From JAFASC01 sp034669505 (GTDB lineage Bacteria; Pseudomonadota; Alphaproteobacteria; Rhizobiales; Beijerinckiaceae), in the NCBI GenBank assembly GCA_034669505.1, contig JAXDNJ010000005.1, forward strand, positions 1-64,000: a stretch of DNA of 64,000 nucleotides, written 5' to 3'. Of this stretch, positions 35,906-45,030 are shown piece by piece; the stretch's first letter is position 1; each line of letters begins with the position of its first letter. The translations under genes and the position numbers were made by a program. The notes below the pieces were generated by a model, which was not told where the DNA came from, did no database searches, and saw nothing but the letters and a program-made list of their open reading frames with translations.

Positions 35906-36364
35906 ATGACACGTCTCGCAATTCTGGTCGCGGTGCTCGTCCCGCTTTGCAGTGCGGCCTCTGCCGAGGAATACAAGCTTGGGGCGCTTACCATCAAAGA
36001 CCCTTGGGCAAGAGCCACACCGAAAGGCGCCTCGGTCGGCGGCGGCTACGTGACCGTAACGAACAATGGCCCGGAGGCGGATCGGCTGATCGGCGCCTCG
36101 CTGGCGGATGCCGGCCGCGTCGAGCTGCACGAGATGTCGATGGCCGGCGGTGTCATGAAGATGCGGCCAGTCACGGACGGAGTGGAGATCAAGCCCGGAG
36201 AGACCGTCGGGCTGAAGCCCGGGGGATATCACATGATGTTCCTCAACTTGCGCAACCCGCTCGCGCAGGGGGAGATGGTCGCCGGCACTCTGGTGTTTCA
36301 AAAGGGCGGGACGGTGCAGGTGAAGTTCAAGGTGGAATCCATTGGCGCCATGGAAGGCCACTAG
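35906..36364 (+). CDS. Periplasmic copper chaperone PCu(A)C
   Basis: A 152-residue periplasmic copper carrier that supplies the CuA site of cytochrome oxidase. Residues 1-20 are a signal peptide (cut after SAASA). The metal ligands of the family, H-x-M...M-x-H-x-M, are visible as ELHEMSMAGGVMKM and GGYHMMFLNL. Its stop and that of argH are the same CTAG read on opposite strands (36361-36364). A TlpA-type thioredoxin and a SCO protein, partners in the same pathway, are elsewhere in the window. Confidence 0.92.
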   Translation: MTRLAILVAVLVPLCSAASAEEYKLGALTIKDPWARATPKGASVGGGYVTVTNNGPEADRLIGASLADAGRVELHEMSMAGGVMKMRPVTDGVEIKPGETVGLKPGGYHMMFLNLRNPLAQGEMVAGTLVFQKGGTVQVKFKVESIGAMEGH

Positions 36365-37740
36365 GCCAGCCGGTCGAGCCACTTCTGCGCCTCGCCGCGC
36401 ACATTCACCGGCGCCGTCCCGCCGTAGCTCGTCCGGCTTGCGACCGATTTCTCTACGCTCAGCACTGAGAACACCTCGTCGGTAATGCGCGGCTCCATCT
36501 CCTGCATCTCGTCCAGCTTCAGCGCCTCCAGCCCAACCCCCCGCGCCGCCGCCGCCGCGACCAGCTGCCCGGTCACGTGATGCGCCTGCCGGAACGGCAG
36601 GCCGAGCCGCCGCACCAGCCAGTCGGCGAGGTCGGTGGCGGTGGCATAGCCCGCGCCCGCCGCCGCGCGCATCCGCGCCGCGTCCGGCTCGAGGTCGCGC
36701 ACCATGCCGGCCATCGCGGCGAGGCAGAGCGACAGCGAGTGCAGCGCGTCGAACGTACCTTCCTTATCCTCCTGCATGTCCTTGGAATAGGCGAGCGGCA
36801 GGCCCTTCATGACGACGAGCAGCGCCTGCAGCGCGCCGAAAATGCGGCCCGCCTTGCCGCGCACGAGCTCAGCGGCGTCGGGATTGCGCTTCTGCGGCAT
36901 GATCGACGAGCCGGTCGTGAACGCGTCCGACAGCGCAACGAACCCGAATTGCGGCGAGGTCCACAAGACGATCTCCTCGGCGAAGCGCGAGAGATGCACG
37001 GCGCAGATCGAGGCGGCAGCAAGCGTCTCCAGCGCGAAGTCACGATCCGAGACGCTGTCGAGCGAATTCGCCGTCGGCTTGTCGAACCCGAGCGCCTTCG
37101 CGGTCATCTCCCGGTCGATCTGAAAGGACGTGCCGGCAAGTGCCGCCGCCCCAAGCGGGCTTTCGTTCAGCCGCGCCCGCGCGTCGTGCAACCGGCTGCG
37201 ATCGCGCCAAAACATCTCGACGTAGGCGAGGAGATGGTGGCCGAATGTTACCGGCTGCGCCGTCTGCAGATGGGTGAAGCCCGGCATGACAGTATGGGCA
37301 TGGGAGAGCGCCTTCTCGGCAAGCGCGCGCTGCAGGTCGGCGATCTGCGCATCGAGCGCGTCGATCGTGTCGCGCACCCAGAGGCGGAAATCCAGCGCCA
37401 CCTGATCGTTGCGCGAGCGCGCGGTGTGCACCCGCCCCGCGTCCGGCCCGACGATTTCGGCCAGCCGCGACTCGATGTTCATATGGATGTCTTCGAGCGC
37501 GCGCGAGAACGTGAAAGTGCCGCTCTCGATTTCGCCGCGAATTCGCTCTAGACCCGCGGCGATCGCGTCCGCCTGCGCGCGCGTGAGGATGCCGGTCTCG
37601 GCCAACATGGCGACATGCGCCTTCGAGCCGGCAATGTCCTGCAAAGCGAGCTTGCGGTCGAAGTCGATCGAGGCGTTGATCTCCTCCATGATCGCATGGG
37701 GTGCGCTTTGAAAGCGCCCTCCCCACATCTTGTTGCTCAC
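36361..37740 (-). CDS. argH: Argininosuccinate lyase
   Basis: A 459-residue homotetrameric enzyme that splits argininosuccinate into arginine and fumarate. The superfamily signature GSSIMPQKRNPD (catalytic Ser loop) and the earlier GFTHLQTAQPVTFGHHLLAY are intact. The length is standard. It is divergent from tlpA with only 21 nt between the start codons, so their promoters overlap the genes or each other. Confidence 0.96.
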   Translation of the reverse strand: MSNKMWGGRFQSAPHAIMEEINASIDFDRKLALQDIAGSKAHVAMLAETGILTRAQADAIAAGLERIRGEIESGTFTFSRALEDIHMNIESRLAEIVGPDAGRVHTARSRNDQVALDFRLWVRDTIDALDAQIADLQRALAEKALSHAHTVMPGFTHLQTAQPVTFGHHLLAYVEMFWRDRSRLHDARARLNESPLGAAALAGTSFQIDREMTAKALGFDKPTANSLDSVSDRDFALETLAAASICAVHLSRFAEEIVLWTSPQFGFVALSDAFTTGSSIMPQKRNPDAAELVRGKAGRIFGALQALLVVMKGLPLAYSKDMQEDKEGTFDALHSLSLCLAAMAGMVRDLEPDAARMRAAAGAGYATATDLADWLVRRLGLPFRQAHHVTGQLVAAAAARGVGLEALKLDEMQEMEPRITDEVFSVLSVEKSVASRTSYGGTAPVNVRGEAQKWLDRLA

Positions 37741-37761
37741 CTGAACACTCCTGACCCGCTG

Positions 37762-38436
37762 ATGATCGACCCGACAGAGCCATCTTCGCAGCCTGCACCG
37801 CGCGGCTTTCGCGCCCGCGCGATTGTGCCGGCATTGGGCGTCATCGCCATGGCTGCTGCGGCGCTCCTATACGTGACGATCGGCAGTGGCGGCAAGGAAA
37901 CGGCCGAGGCCAAGGCCTGCGCGGCCAACGAAGCGCAGCGCGCCGCGGTCGACCGCGCCGCCAAGGGCGAGGTCGCGGCGATGGCGGTCGCCAAGCCATC
38001 CAAGCCGGTGACCCCGCTCGCCTTCAGCGGCCCCGACGGTCAGCCGGAGACGCTGGACGCCTTCAAGGGCCGCGTGGTGCTCCTCAATCTCTGGGCGACG
38101 TGGTGCGTGCCCTGCCGGCAGGAAATGCCGGCTTTGGACCGGCTCGAAGCCAAGCTCGGCGGCAAGGATTTTCAGGTCGTCGCGGTCAATATCGACACGA
38201 CGCGGCTCGAGCGGCCGAAGGCCTTCTTGAACGAGGTCGGGGTGAAGGCGCTGCCCTATTATTCCGACGCCAAGGCCGACGTGTTCTACCGGCTGAAACA
38301 GGCGGGAAAGGTGGTCGGCCTGCCGACGACGATTCTCATCGACCGCAATGGTTGCGAGATCGGCACGCTGGCCGGTCCGGCTTTATGGGATTCGCCTGAC
38401 GGCGTGGCGCTGATCGAGGCGGCGGTGAGGTCGTAA
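37762..38436 (+). CDS. tlpA: TlpA-type membrane-anchored thioredoxin
   Basis: A 224-residue thiol-disulfide protein anchored in the inner membrane by one N-terminal helix (about residues 17-37) with a periplasmic thioredoxin fold. The redox motif is WCVPC in LWATWCVPCRQEMP, and the cis-proline loop is GLPTTILID. In Bradyrhizobium TlpA reduces ScoI and CoxB for cytochrome oxidase assembly. The ATG at 37762 is chosen because the frame upstream lies inside argH on the other strand. Confidence 0.92.
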   Translation: MIDPTEPSSQPAPRGFRARAIVPALGVIAMAAAALLYVTIGSGGKETAEAKACAANEAQRAAVDRAAKGEVAAMAVAKPSKPVTPLAFSGPDGQPETLDAFKGRVVLLNLWATWCVPCRQEMPALDRLEAKLGGKDFQVVAVNIDTTRLERPKAFLNEVGVKALPYYSDAKADVFYRLKQAGKVVGLPTTILIDRNGCEIGTLAGPALWDSPDGVALIEAAVRS

Positions 38437-38601
38437 AAACTAAAAATTCCTTCAGACTCAGGCTAAATCACGTTGGTGATCATGCATTCCCAAAAGGGGA
38501 TGGAATCGCCTGTGATCGTTCATCGATCCATGGAGAGGTCCGATCGCGGGCGGCTTCAAACAACCGGTCGGATCGAGGTTCGGCCGCCGGTTCTATTCCA
38601 G

Positions 38602-39363
38602 TCAAGCCACACCTGAGGGCGCGCCAATAATTTCTTTAAATCTAACCTGTGCTTCGGTAAAACTATACACCTGACCGACCCCATTTAGGAAAGCACGGTC
38701 TTCGGGCCGAATATCTGCGTCCTCATCATACACGGAGTCGGCCTCAACATCGCCATAGCGTTGATGAAGGTCGTAGAGCATAGCAAACGTCGGAGAGACG
38801 ATGTGCCGGTTAGCTACGGCGCTGACGAAATTTGTCGGCTTCGCTTCGGTTTGATCGAGAAGCACCGCAGACAGCCGGTATTTTCGACCGCTGTTGCCCT
38901 TCACTTCCTCATTCTCACGCAATCGCTTACCGACAATCTCTCGCAAAACCTCGGAAAGGATTTGCCTGAAATCCGCCTCTAATTGCTGTCTGATTTCGAG
39001 GCTGTAATCAGCAACGCTTCGCGCCGCATTCGCTACCAAGCAGCTTACGGTGCCGAGTGAGGTATAATCTGCGATCGCTGAAACGCGACCTAGCGCGAAT
39101 GTACACCGGTACCTTGACGCATGCTCTTTCAGTCGGAGCACAGCGGATCGGGTTAGGCGAATGCCTGCTTGGCTCAAACGCATTGACGCAAAGCCAGCAT
39201 CGTGCACCAGAAGGCCTTCTTTAGTTTCCTCAATTGCGACCGTAACCACGTCGCCGTCGGGGTAGACGACTGGCGTTGAAACCTCGATGCCGAGATTTGT
39301 CCTCTCCGCCAACACGAGATTGCGTACTGCCGTCTCCGCGTACGCCGGCGTTAACTCTGTCAT
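38602..39363 (-). CDS. DUF1828-like protein of unknown function
   Basis: A 253-residue protein with lower GC and less biased codons than its neighbours. Near the N-terminus, VYPDGDVVTVAIEETKEGLL followed by VHDAGFASMRL resembles the DUF1828 pattern (a beta hairpin with DDG). The middle is helical and there is no signal peptide. It overlaps the upstream gene by ATGA, so the two are made together. DUF1828 proteins occur in phage and genomic islands, often with an uncharacterised partner; function unknown. Confidence 0.6.
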   Translation of the reverse strand: MTELTPAYAETAVRNLVLAERTNLGIEVSTPVVYPDGDVVTVAIEETKEGLLVHDAGFASMRLSQAGIRLTRSAVLRLKEHASRYRCTFALGRVSAIADYTSLGTVSCLVANAARSVADYSLEIRQQLEADFRQILSEVLREIVGKRLRENEEVKGNSGRKYRLSAVLLDQTEAKPTNFVSAVANRHIVSPTFAMLYDLHQRYGDVEADSVYDEDADIRPEDRAFLNGVGQVYSFTEAQVRFKEIIGAPSGVA

Positions 39364-39824
39364 ACATCAAACCCCAACTGGCGGCCCTGAGGCGGGGGTG
39401 CGAGCCGCACCTTACACGAAATGTTCGCTTCCGTCAGGAATTCGGTTAGCCATTGATTATGTGTGAGCAGACGCGAATCGACTTCGGCTTCCATCAGAGG
39501 CCAGCGCTGCCAGTGTGTTTCATTTACAGCACCGCCTGTTAGCAGGTTTCGATGGAATCGGCCTGGATTTACGTCCAGAGCTAGCACCCTTTGACCCCGA
39601 TATATGAGCGCAAAGCCGTATTTTGGAGGACGGCGAATTAGGTGTGCAGTCAAGGCCAGGGTGCCTCGCAGTGCCCGCTCACCTTCAGTAATCAGAATAC
39701 AGCGTAGGGCGGCGTAGTCGGCGTGGCGTTTTCCGGTTCGCCAGCGCACTTGGCGAGAGATGATCTTTTGAGCAGCCAAAAAGTGAGCGCATAGATCTGC
39801 TAGATCGTCATCAGGAAGACTCAT
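39360..39824 (-). CDS. Partner protein of the DUF1828-like gene, unknown
   Basis: A 154-residue protein (MSLPDDDLADLCAHFLAAQK onward) that I do not recognise with certainty. The middle GFALIYRGQRVLALDVNPG and the following FHRNLLTGGAVNETHWQRWP suggest a beta-rich fold with conserved Arg and His. The ATG at 39824 seems best; an in-frame start at 39851 would add 9 residues. It is coupled to the DUF1828-like gene. Two small cytoplasmic proteins in lower-GC DNA suggest a mobile two-gene module. Confidence 0.6.
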   Translation of the reverse strand: MSLPDDDLADLCAHFLAAQKIISRQVRWRTGKRHADYAALRCILITEGERALRGTLALTAHLIRRPPKYGFALIYRGQRVLALDVNPGRFHRNLLTGGAVNETHWQRWPLMEAEVDSRLLTHNQWLTEFLTEANISCKVRLAPPPQGRQLGFDV

Positions 39825-40142
39825 CGACTCGCCACGCAAACGCGACCGCAACCCGGGATGCGAGCACAGGCAGGCTAAATCATCAAGATAGCCGCGATGG
39901 AGATGCGACTCGCGGCAATGCTATAACGCCTTTCATCGCTTGCTGGCGAACCTGTAACAACCCTCACCATATCGGTACGCGTTGTGGCGCGTACATAGTC
40001 TTTCACCGTCTTCTGGGCTTTGCTCCTAGGACTAAGGGGCCGTCGTCCAATGGCCTTTCGATGCGGTGCAACAAACCGCGCGCCCGCCGGAATCTCCAGG
40101 ATGCGAGCAGCTGATGCTCCGAGGGGGTCTCTAATTCTGGCG
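39825..40142. other. No gene seen
   Basis: About 320 nt between the two-gene module and the aroC fragment. Short frames on both strands have no family similarity or ribosome binding site that I can support. Confidence 0.5.
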
Positions 40143-40314
40143 CCGCCCCTCAACGAACGGCCACGCCGCACTGTCTCCGACCTGCCCGCGATGCCGCAAA
40201 AAGTGGTCCGCCAGCAGGCAGGCGACCACCGCCCCCCCCACACAGGCACGGCGGGGATGCCGACCCAGGGGTGGCGGCCCTTCATGATGATGTGCGTCTC
40301 GCGGCAGGAGCTTT
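40143..40314 (-). pseudogene. Duplicated, decayed 3' fragment of aroC
   Basis: This stretch matches 40783-40945, the 3' end of the intact aroC gene, at most positions. Examples are CTGCCCGCGATGCCGC and AAAGTGGTC in both copies. On the minus strand it encodes KGRHPWVGIPAVPV, the counterpart of KGRHDPCVGIRAVPV in AroC, then loses frame in a run of eight C residues. It is in the same orientation as aroC and separated from it by a small gene. Confidence 0.8.
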
Positions 40315-40319
40315 GCGGT

Positions 40320-40511
40320 TTAAGAGTTCCCTTCCGTACACGGTTGCTGAGCCTGCTGGGCAACTTGGTTGCGCTCGGCCTCCTCGGCGAGACGTTGCCA
40401 CTTGCCGGCAAGCTCTAGCCAGGTCGATTTCTCCGCCTTCGTGGCGGTTGCCGCCATGTACAGACATTCCGCAGCCCAGCGGCGGTACTCTTCGGCGCTA
40501 CAATCAGACAC
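40320..40511 (-). CDS. Small conserved helical protein, 63 residues
   Basis: A 63-residue protein starting MSDCSAEEYRRWAAECLYMA and continuing with WLELAGKWQRLAEEAERN. The pattern AEEYRRxAxECLxMA ... WLxLAxxWxRLAEQAE is common in short proteins of Bradyrhizobium and relatives; function unknown. It sits between the aroC fragment and intact aroC, so it may have arrived with the duplication. 40512-40719 after it holds no supportable gene. Confidence 0.7.
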   Translation of the reverse strand: MSDCSAEEYRRWAAECLYMAATATKAEKSTWLELAGKWQRLAEEAERNQVAQQAQQPCTEGNS

Positions 40512-40719
40512 TGTTCACCGGGGTTCCGGGGTCGCCACCACGGGCCGGCTAATTAGGACAGCCGTTCCGGCCGAACATGCTCAGTGGGGGTTTCTTCGTC
40601 GCTTCGCTGCCAAATGGTCGCGGGTGCAACCGCACTTTCCCTGACGCGCAGGCAGTCAAGTCTACGCAGGCGGCGTAAACTTGGCCTGCATTGCGCGGTC
40701 TCAGGATCAGGCTGCTGGT

Positions 40720-41901
40720 TTACGGACGATCCAGACCCCGAATGCTGCTTTGCGGCTCCGAGGACGTGGACGCGGGAACACTCCGCCCCTCCACGAAGGG
40801 CCACTCCTGGGTCTCGCCAACCTGCCCGCGATGCCGCAGAAAGTGGTCGGCAAGCACGCAGGCGACCACCGCCTCGCCGACCGGCACGGCCCGGATGCCG
40901 ACGCAGGGGTCATGCCGGCCCTTGGTCACGATGTCGGTCTCGCGGCCATAGCGGTCGACCGTCAGCCGTGGCGTCAGGATCGAGGACGTCGGCTTCACCG
41001 CAAAGCGGGCGACGACCGGCTGGCCGGTCGAAATGCCGCCCAAAATGCCGCCGGCATGATTTGAGAGAAACAGCGGCTTGCGGTCGTTGCCGAGCCGCAT
41101 CTCGTCGGCATTGATCTCGCCGGTGAGCTCGGCCGAGGCGAAGCCGTCGCCAATCTCCACGCCCTTGACCGCGTTGACGGACATCAGCGCGCCGGCGAGC
41201 TCCGCATCGAGCTTGCCATAGACCGGCGCGCCGAGGCCGGCCGGCACGCCCTCGGCGACAATCTCGACCACGGCCCCGACCGAGGAGCCGCTTTTGCGGA
41301 TGCCGTCGAGATAGGTCTCGAAAAAGGCCGCCTTTTCGGCGTCGGGGCAGAAGAACGGGTTCTTGCCGACCTCGTCCCAATCCCAGCGCTCGCGGTCGAT
41401 CTTGTGCGGCCCGATCTGCACCAGGGCGCCGCGGATCGTCACCCCGGGCAGCACTTTTCGGGCGATCGCCCCGGCCGCAACGCGGGAAGCGGTCTCACGC
41501 GCCGAGGCGCGGCCGCCGCCGCGATAATCGCGCAGGCCGTATTTCACGTCGTAGGTGAAATCCGCGTGGCCCGGCCGGTACTTGTCCTTGATCTCCCCGT
41601 AATCCCTAGACCGCTGGTCGGTGTTCTCGATGAGGAGCGCGATCGGCGTGCCGGTCGTGACCTGCCGGCTGCTCGCCTCGTCAAGGAACACGCCGGAAAG
41701 GATGCGCACCTCGTCGGCTTCGCGGCGCTGCGTGGTGAAGCGGGACTGGCCGGGCTTGCGCTTATCGAGATAGGCTTGGATCTCGGCGGCCTCGAGCGGG
41801 ATGCGCGGCGGACAACCGTCGACGACACAGCCGAGCGCCACGCCGTGGCTCTCGCCGAAGGTCGTCACCCGAAAGAGATGGCCGAACGTGTTGTGGGACA
41901 T
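40720..41901 (-). CDS. aroC: Chorismate synthase with extended C-terminus
   Basis: A 393-residue enzyme that makes chorismate from EPSP, last step of the shikimate pathway, needing reduced FMN. The start MSHNTFGHLFRVTTFGESHG and the blocks YRPGHADFTYDVKYG and RASARETASRVAAGAIAR are typical, as is NHAGGILGGISTGQ. Family members of this group usually end near RHRGQVG; here about 35 more residues follow (ETQEWPFVEGRS onward) to a stop at 40720. The extension covers the edge of a duplicated block, so the normal stop was probably lost in a rearrangement. The ATG at 41901 is preferred over an in-frame one at 41946. Confidence 0.94.
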   Translation of the reverse strand: MSHNTFGHLFRVTTFGESHGVALGCVVDGCPPRIPLEAAEIQAYLDKRKPGQSRFTTQRREADEVRILSGVFLDEASSRQVTTGTPIALLIENTDQRSRDYGEIKDKYRPGHADFTYDVKYGLRDYRGGGRASARETASRVAAGAIARKVLPGVTIRGALVQIGPHKIDRERWDWDEVGKNPFFCPDAEKAAFFETYLDGIRKSGSSVGAVVEIVAEGVPAGLGAPVYGKLDAELAGALMSVNAVKGVEIGDGFASAELTGEINADEMRLGNDRKPLFLSNHAGGILGGISTGQPVVARFAVKPTSSILTPRLTVDRYGRETDIVTKGRHDPCVGIRAVPVGEAVVACVLADHFLRHRGQVGETQEWPFVEGRSVPASTSSEPQSSIRGLDRP

Positions 41902-42083
41902 GGAACCCGTGCCGGCGCTTGTAGGTGCGGGCTCTGCCGCGGTCAAACATCGAGGCGGGACATAGGGTTGATGGCCGCGCGCTTGCTCGCCTCCGCCTCA
42001 GCCTTTACGAGTCTCAGTTCCGACACGAAAAGATTGGAAGCGAAGCGGCCGCGCTTCCGCCGCGGGAATCGTCATAGGACTCC

Positions 42084-44957
42084 GTGCGTCATCTGTATTT
42101 ATTAGTCGCGGTCGTTTTGATCCTGGCTGGCTTGCGGCCGGCCGCGGCCATCGAGTCGGTGCGGGTGCCGCTCGATGCCTCCGCGATCGATCTGACGCAG
42201 GCAATCGAGAGCTATTCCTCGCAGGGCGACCGCCTGCAGGTTTCGACCGCGCCCGGCGCCGACGGGATCGTGCGCCGCATCGAAGTGCGCGCGCTGCAAC
42301 CGGGCACGCGTCCGAGCTGGATCGTCTACGCGCTGACGAACGACACGGACGAGCAGGTCGAGCGTCTGATCGTCGTTCCGCATTTCCGGCTTGTCGGCTC
42401 CGGCGTGATCTGGCCCGATCTCGGCGCGACGCGTTTGTCGGCGATCACAGCGAGCCAGGGCTTTCCACCCGAGCGCGTCGACAGCCCTGACGCCGACGTC
42501 TTCCGCCTGACACTCGACCCCGGCACGACCATCACTTATGTCGGCGAGCTGCGCACGCCGAACCTGCCGCAGATCGTGCTGTGGGAGCCCGACGCCTACA
42601 AAGACAAGCTGACGAGCCTCACGCTTTACAAAGGCATCGTTATCGGCATTGCCGGCCTGCTGGCGCTATTCCTGACGATCGTCTTCGTCATCAAGGGCGC
42701 GGTGATTTTCCCCGCGGCGGCGGCGCTCGCCTGGGCAGTGCTGGCTTATGTCTGCATCGACTTCGGTTTCTGGAACAAGATCTTTGGCGTCGAGGGTCAG
42801 GCCGACCGCGTCTGGCGCGCCAGCGCGGAGGCTGTGCTTGCCGCGACGCTGCTCGTGTTTCTTTTCGCGTATCTCAATCTCAGCCGCTGGCATGTGCGTG
42901 CCTCGCATATCGGCGCGGGCTGGCTCGCCTTTCTCGTCGCGCTGATCGGCCTCGCAATCTACGATCCGTCGGTTGCCGCTGGCGTCGCGCGCATCTCGCT
43001 GGCGACGGTCGCCGGCGTCGGCTTCCTGCTCGTGCTTTATCTGACTACGCATGGTTACGACCGCGCGGTCATGCTGATCCCGACATGGTTCCTGCTGCTC
43101 GCCTGGATCTGCGCCGCCGCGTTTACCGTGACGGGTACGCTGACGAACGATCTCGTCTCGCCGGCTTTGATCGGCGGCCTCGTGCTGATCGTCATGCTGA
43201 TCGGCTTCACGGTCATGCAGAATGCGTTTGCGGGCGGTGGCATGGCGCATGGCGCGATTTCCGACATGGAGCGCAAGGCGCTGGCGCTGACCGGCGCCAA
43301 CGATGTGATCTTCGACTGGGATGTTCCGGGCGATCGCATCTACGTCAGCCCGGAAATCGAGGCGCAGCTTGGATTGAAGCGCGGCGAACTCGAAGGACCG
43401 GCCTCAGGCTGGCTCGAGCTGATCCACCCGTTCGAGCGCGATTCCTACAGCGCCGCGCTCGATGCCGTGCTCGAGCAACGCCGCGGCCGCATCAATCAGG
43501 AATTCCGGCTGCGCGGGGCCGACGGCCACTACACTTGGTTCCGCATGCGGGCGCGGCCCGTCGTCGGCGCGGACGGCGAAGTCATGCGCGTCGTCGGCAC
43601 GCTCGTCGACGTCACAGAGGGGCGCACTGCGCAGGAGCGGCTCCTCCACGATGCCGTGCACGACAATCTCACCGGGCTGCCGAATCGCGAGCTGCTCTTC
43701 GACCGGCTTGAGGCGGCGCTGAAGCTTGCAGCGGTCGATCAGCGTATCCGCCCGACCGTCATCTGCATCGATATCGATCGCTTCAAGCGCATCAATGACT
43801 CGATCGGCCTGTCCGCAGGAGACTCGATTTTGTTGACGGTGGCGCGCCGCATCATGCGCTTGTTGCAGCCGCAGGACACGCTCGGCCGCATCTCCGCTGA
43901 CACGTTCGCGATCATTCTCGTGTCGGATTCGCAATCCGATTACGTGATCAAGCTTGCCGAGGCGTTGCGCCGCTCGCTCTCCACGCCCGTGACGTTCGGC
44001 GAGCGCGAGGTCGCGCTGTCGGCCTCGATCGGCATCGCTTTGTACGATCCGAAACTCCATGGCAAACGCGAAGACCTGTTTAAAGACGCCGAAATCGCCA
44101 TGCGGCAGAGCAAGAAGAGCGGCGGCAATCGCGTCGAGGTGTTCCGTCAGACCATGCGCGCGCAGCGCTCCGACCGCTTGTCGCTCGAAGCCGATTTGAA
44201 GCGCGCGCTCGGCCGCGGCGAGATCAAGACGTTCTTCCAGCCGATCGTGCGGTTAGAGGACCGGACTGTCGCCGGATTCGAAGCGCTTCTGCGCTGGGAC
44301 CATCCACGGCTCGGCCGTCTCGGGCCGTCCGAATTCATTCCGATTGCCGAAGAGACGGGCCAAATCATCGAGCTCGGCGTGTTTGCGTTAGAGCGCACGG
44401 CGCGCGAGCTCGCCGCCTGGCAGAAGGCGCTCGACGTTTCGCCGCCGATTTTTGCCAGCGTCAACGTCTCCTCGCGTCAGCTGCTGCGTCACGATCTCCT
44501 GCAGGATGTGCGCAACGTGCTGACGCGCTCGAATGTGCGGCGCGGGACGTTGAAGCTGGAATTGACCGAAAGCTTAGTCATGGAAAATCCCGAATATGCC
44601 GCGCAGATGCTGGCGCGCATTCGCGATCTCGGCGCCGGCTTGTCGCTCGATGATTTCGGCACGGGATATTCGTCGCTCTCGTACCTGCAGCGCTTTCCCT
44701 TCGACACGATCAAGATCGACCGCTCGTTCGTCCACTTGAACGGCAACGGCACGCGGCCGGTTCTATTGCGCTCGATCGTCGCGCTCGCGCACGATCTCAA
44801 TATGGAAGTCGTCGCCGAAGGCGCGGAGACGGAGTCGGACGCGATCGAGCTTTACCAGCTCGGTTGCGAGTTCGCGCAAGGGTATGCGTTCGGCCATCCG
44901 ATCAGCGCGGCCGATACGCGCAAGTTGGTAGGCGCGGCGATGGAAGCGGCGGCATAG
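42084..44957 (+). CDS. Membrane EAL phosphodiesterase with PAS and degenerate GGDEF
   Basis: A 957-residue protein starting with GTG at 42084. After a signal-like segment comes a periplasmic part of about 170 residues, then seven or so membrane helices (about 190-390; the 7TM-DISM layout). A PAS domain follows (about 400-510), then a GGDEF domain and an EAL domain. The GGDEF signature is replaced by ISADTF in GRISADTFAII, so cyclase activity should be lost. The EAL part is intact (FEALLRW, later DDFGTGYSS), so it should hydrolyse cyclic di-GMP, with the GGDEF domain possibly sensing GTP. Confidence 0.9.
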   Translation: MRHLYLLVAVVLILAGLRPAAAIESVRVPLDASAIDLTQAIESYSSQGDRLQVSTAPGADGIVRRIEVRALQPGTRPSWIVYALTNDTDEQVERLIVVPHFRLVGSGVIWPDLGATRLSAITASQGFPPERVDSPDADVFRLTLDPGTTITYVGELRTPNLPQIVLWEPDAYKDKLTSLTLYKGIVIGIAGLLALFLTIVFVIKGAVIFPAAAALAWAVLAYVCIDFGFWNKIFGVEGQADRVWRASAEAVLAATLLVFLFAYLNLSRWHVRASHIGAGWLAFLVALIGLAIYDPSVAAGVARISLATVAGVGFLLVLYLTTHGYDRAVMLIPTWFLLLAWICAAAFTVTGTLTNDLVSPALIGGLVLIVMLIGFTVMQNAFAGGGMAHGAISDMERKALALTGANDVIFDWDVPGDRIYVSPEIEAQLGLKRGELEGPASGWLELIHPFERDSYSAALDAVLEQRRGRINQEFRLRGADGHYTWFRMRARPVVGADGEVMRVVGTLVDVTEGRTAQERLLHDAVHDNLTGLPNRELLFDRLEAALKLAAVDQRIRPTVICIDIDRFKRINDSIGLSAGDSILLTVARRIMRLLQPQDTLGRISADTFAIILVSDSQSDYVIKLAEALRRSLSTPVTFGEREVALSASIGIALYDPKLHGKREDLFKDAEIAMRQSKKSGGNRVEVFRQTMRAQRSDRLSLEADLKRALGRGEIKTFFQPIVRLEDRTVAGFEALLRWDHPRLGRLGPSEFIPIAEETGQIIELGVFALERTARELAAWQKALDVSPPIFASVNVSSRQLLRHDLLQDVRNVLTRSNVRRGTLKLELTESLVMENPEYAAQMLARIRDLGAGLSLDDFGTGYSSLSYLQRFPFDTIKIDRSFVHLNGNGTRPVLLRSIVALAHDLNMEVVAEGAETESDAIELYQLGCEFAQGYAFGHPISAADTRKLVGAAMEAAA

Positions 44958-45002
44958 TTGTTGCGCGCCATGAGATGCGCGCTCCAGCGCCAATTCCGGA
45001 CC

Positions 45003-45030
45003 GCGCACCTCCTGGTGCGCACCTTTTTTT
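45003..45030 (+). terminator. Rho-independent terminator for the EAL gene
   Basis: GCGCACC, TCCT loop, GGTGCGC and then ACCTTTTTTT: a perfect 7-bp GC stem with a seven-T tract, 46 nt after the EAL gene stop. The last two bases overlap the stop region of the convergent MFS gene. Confidence 0.88.
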
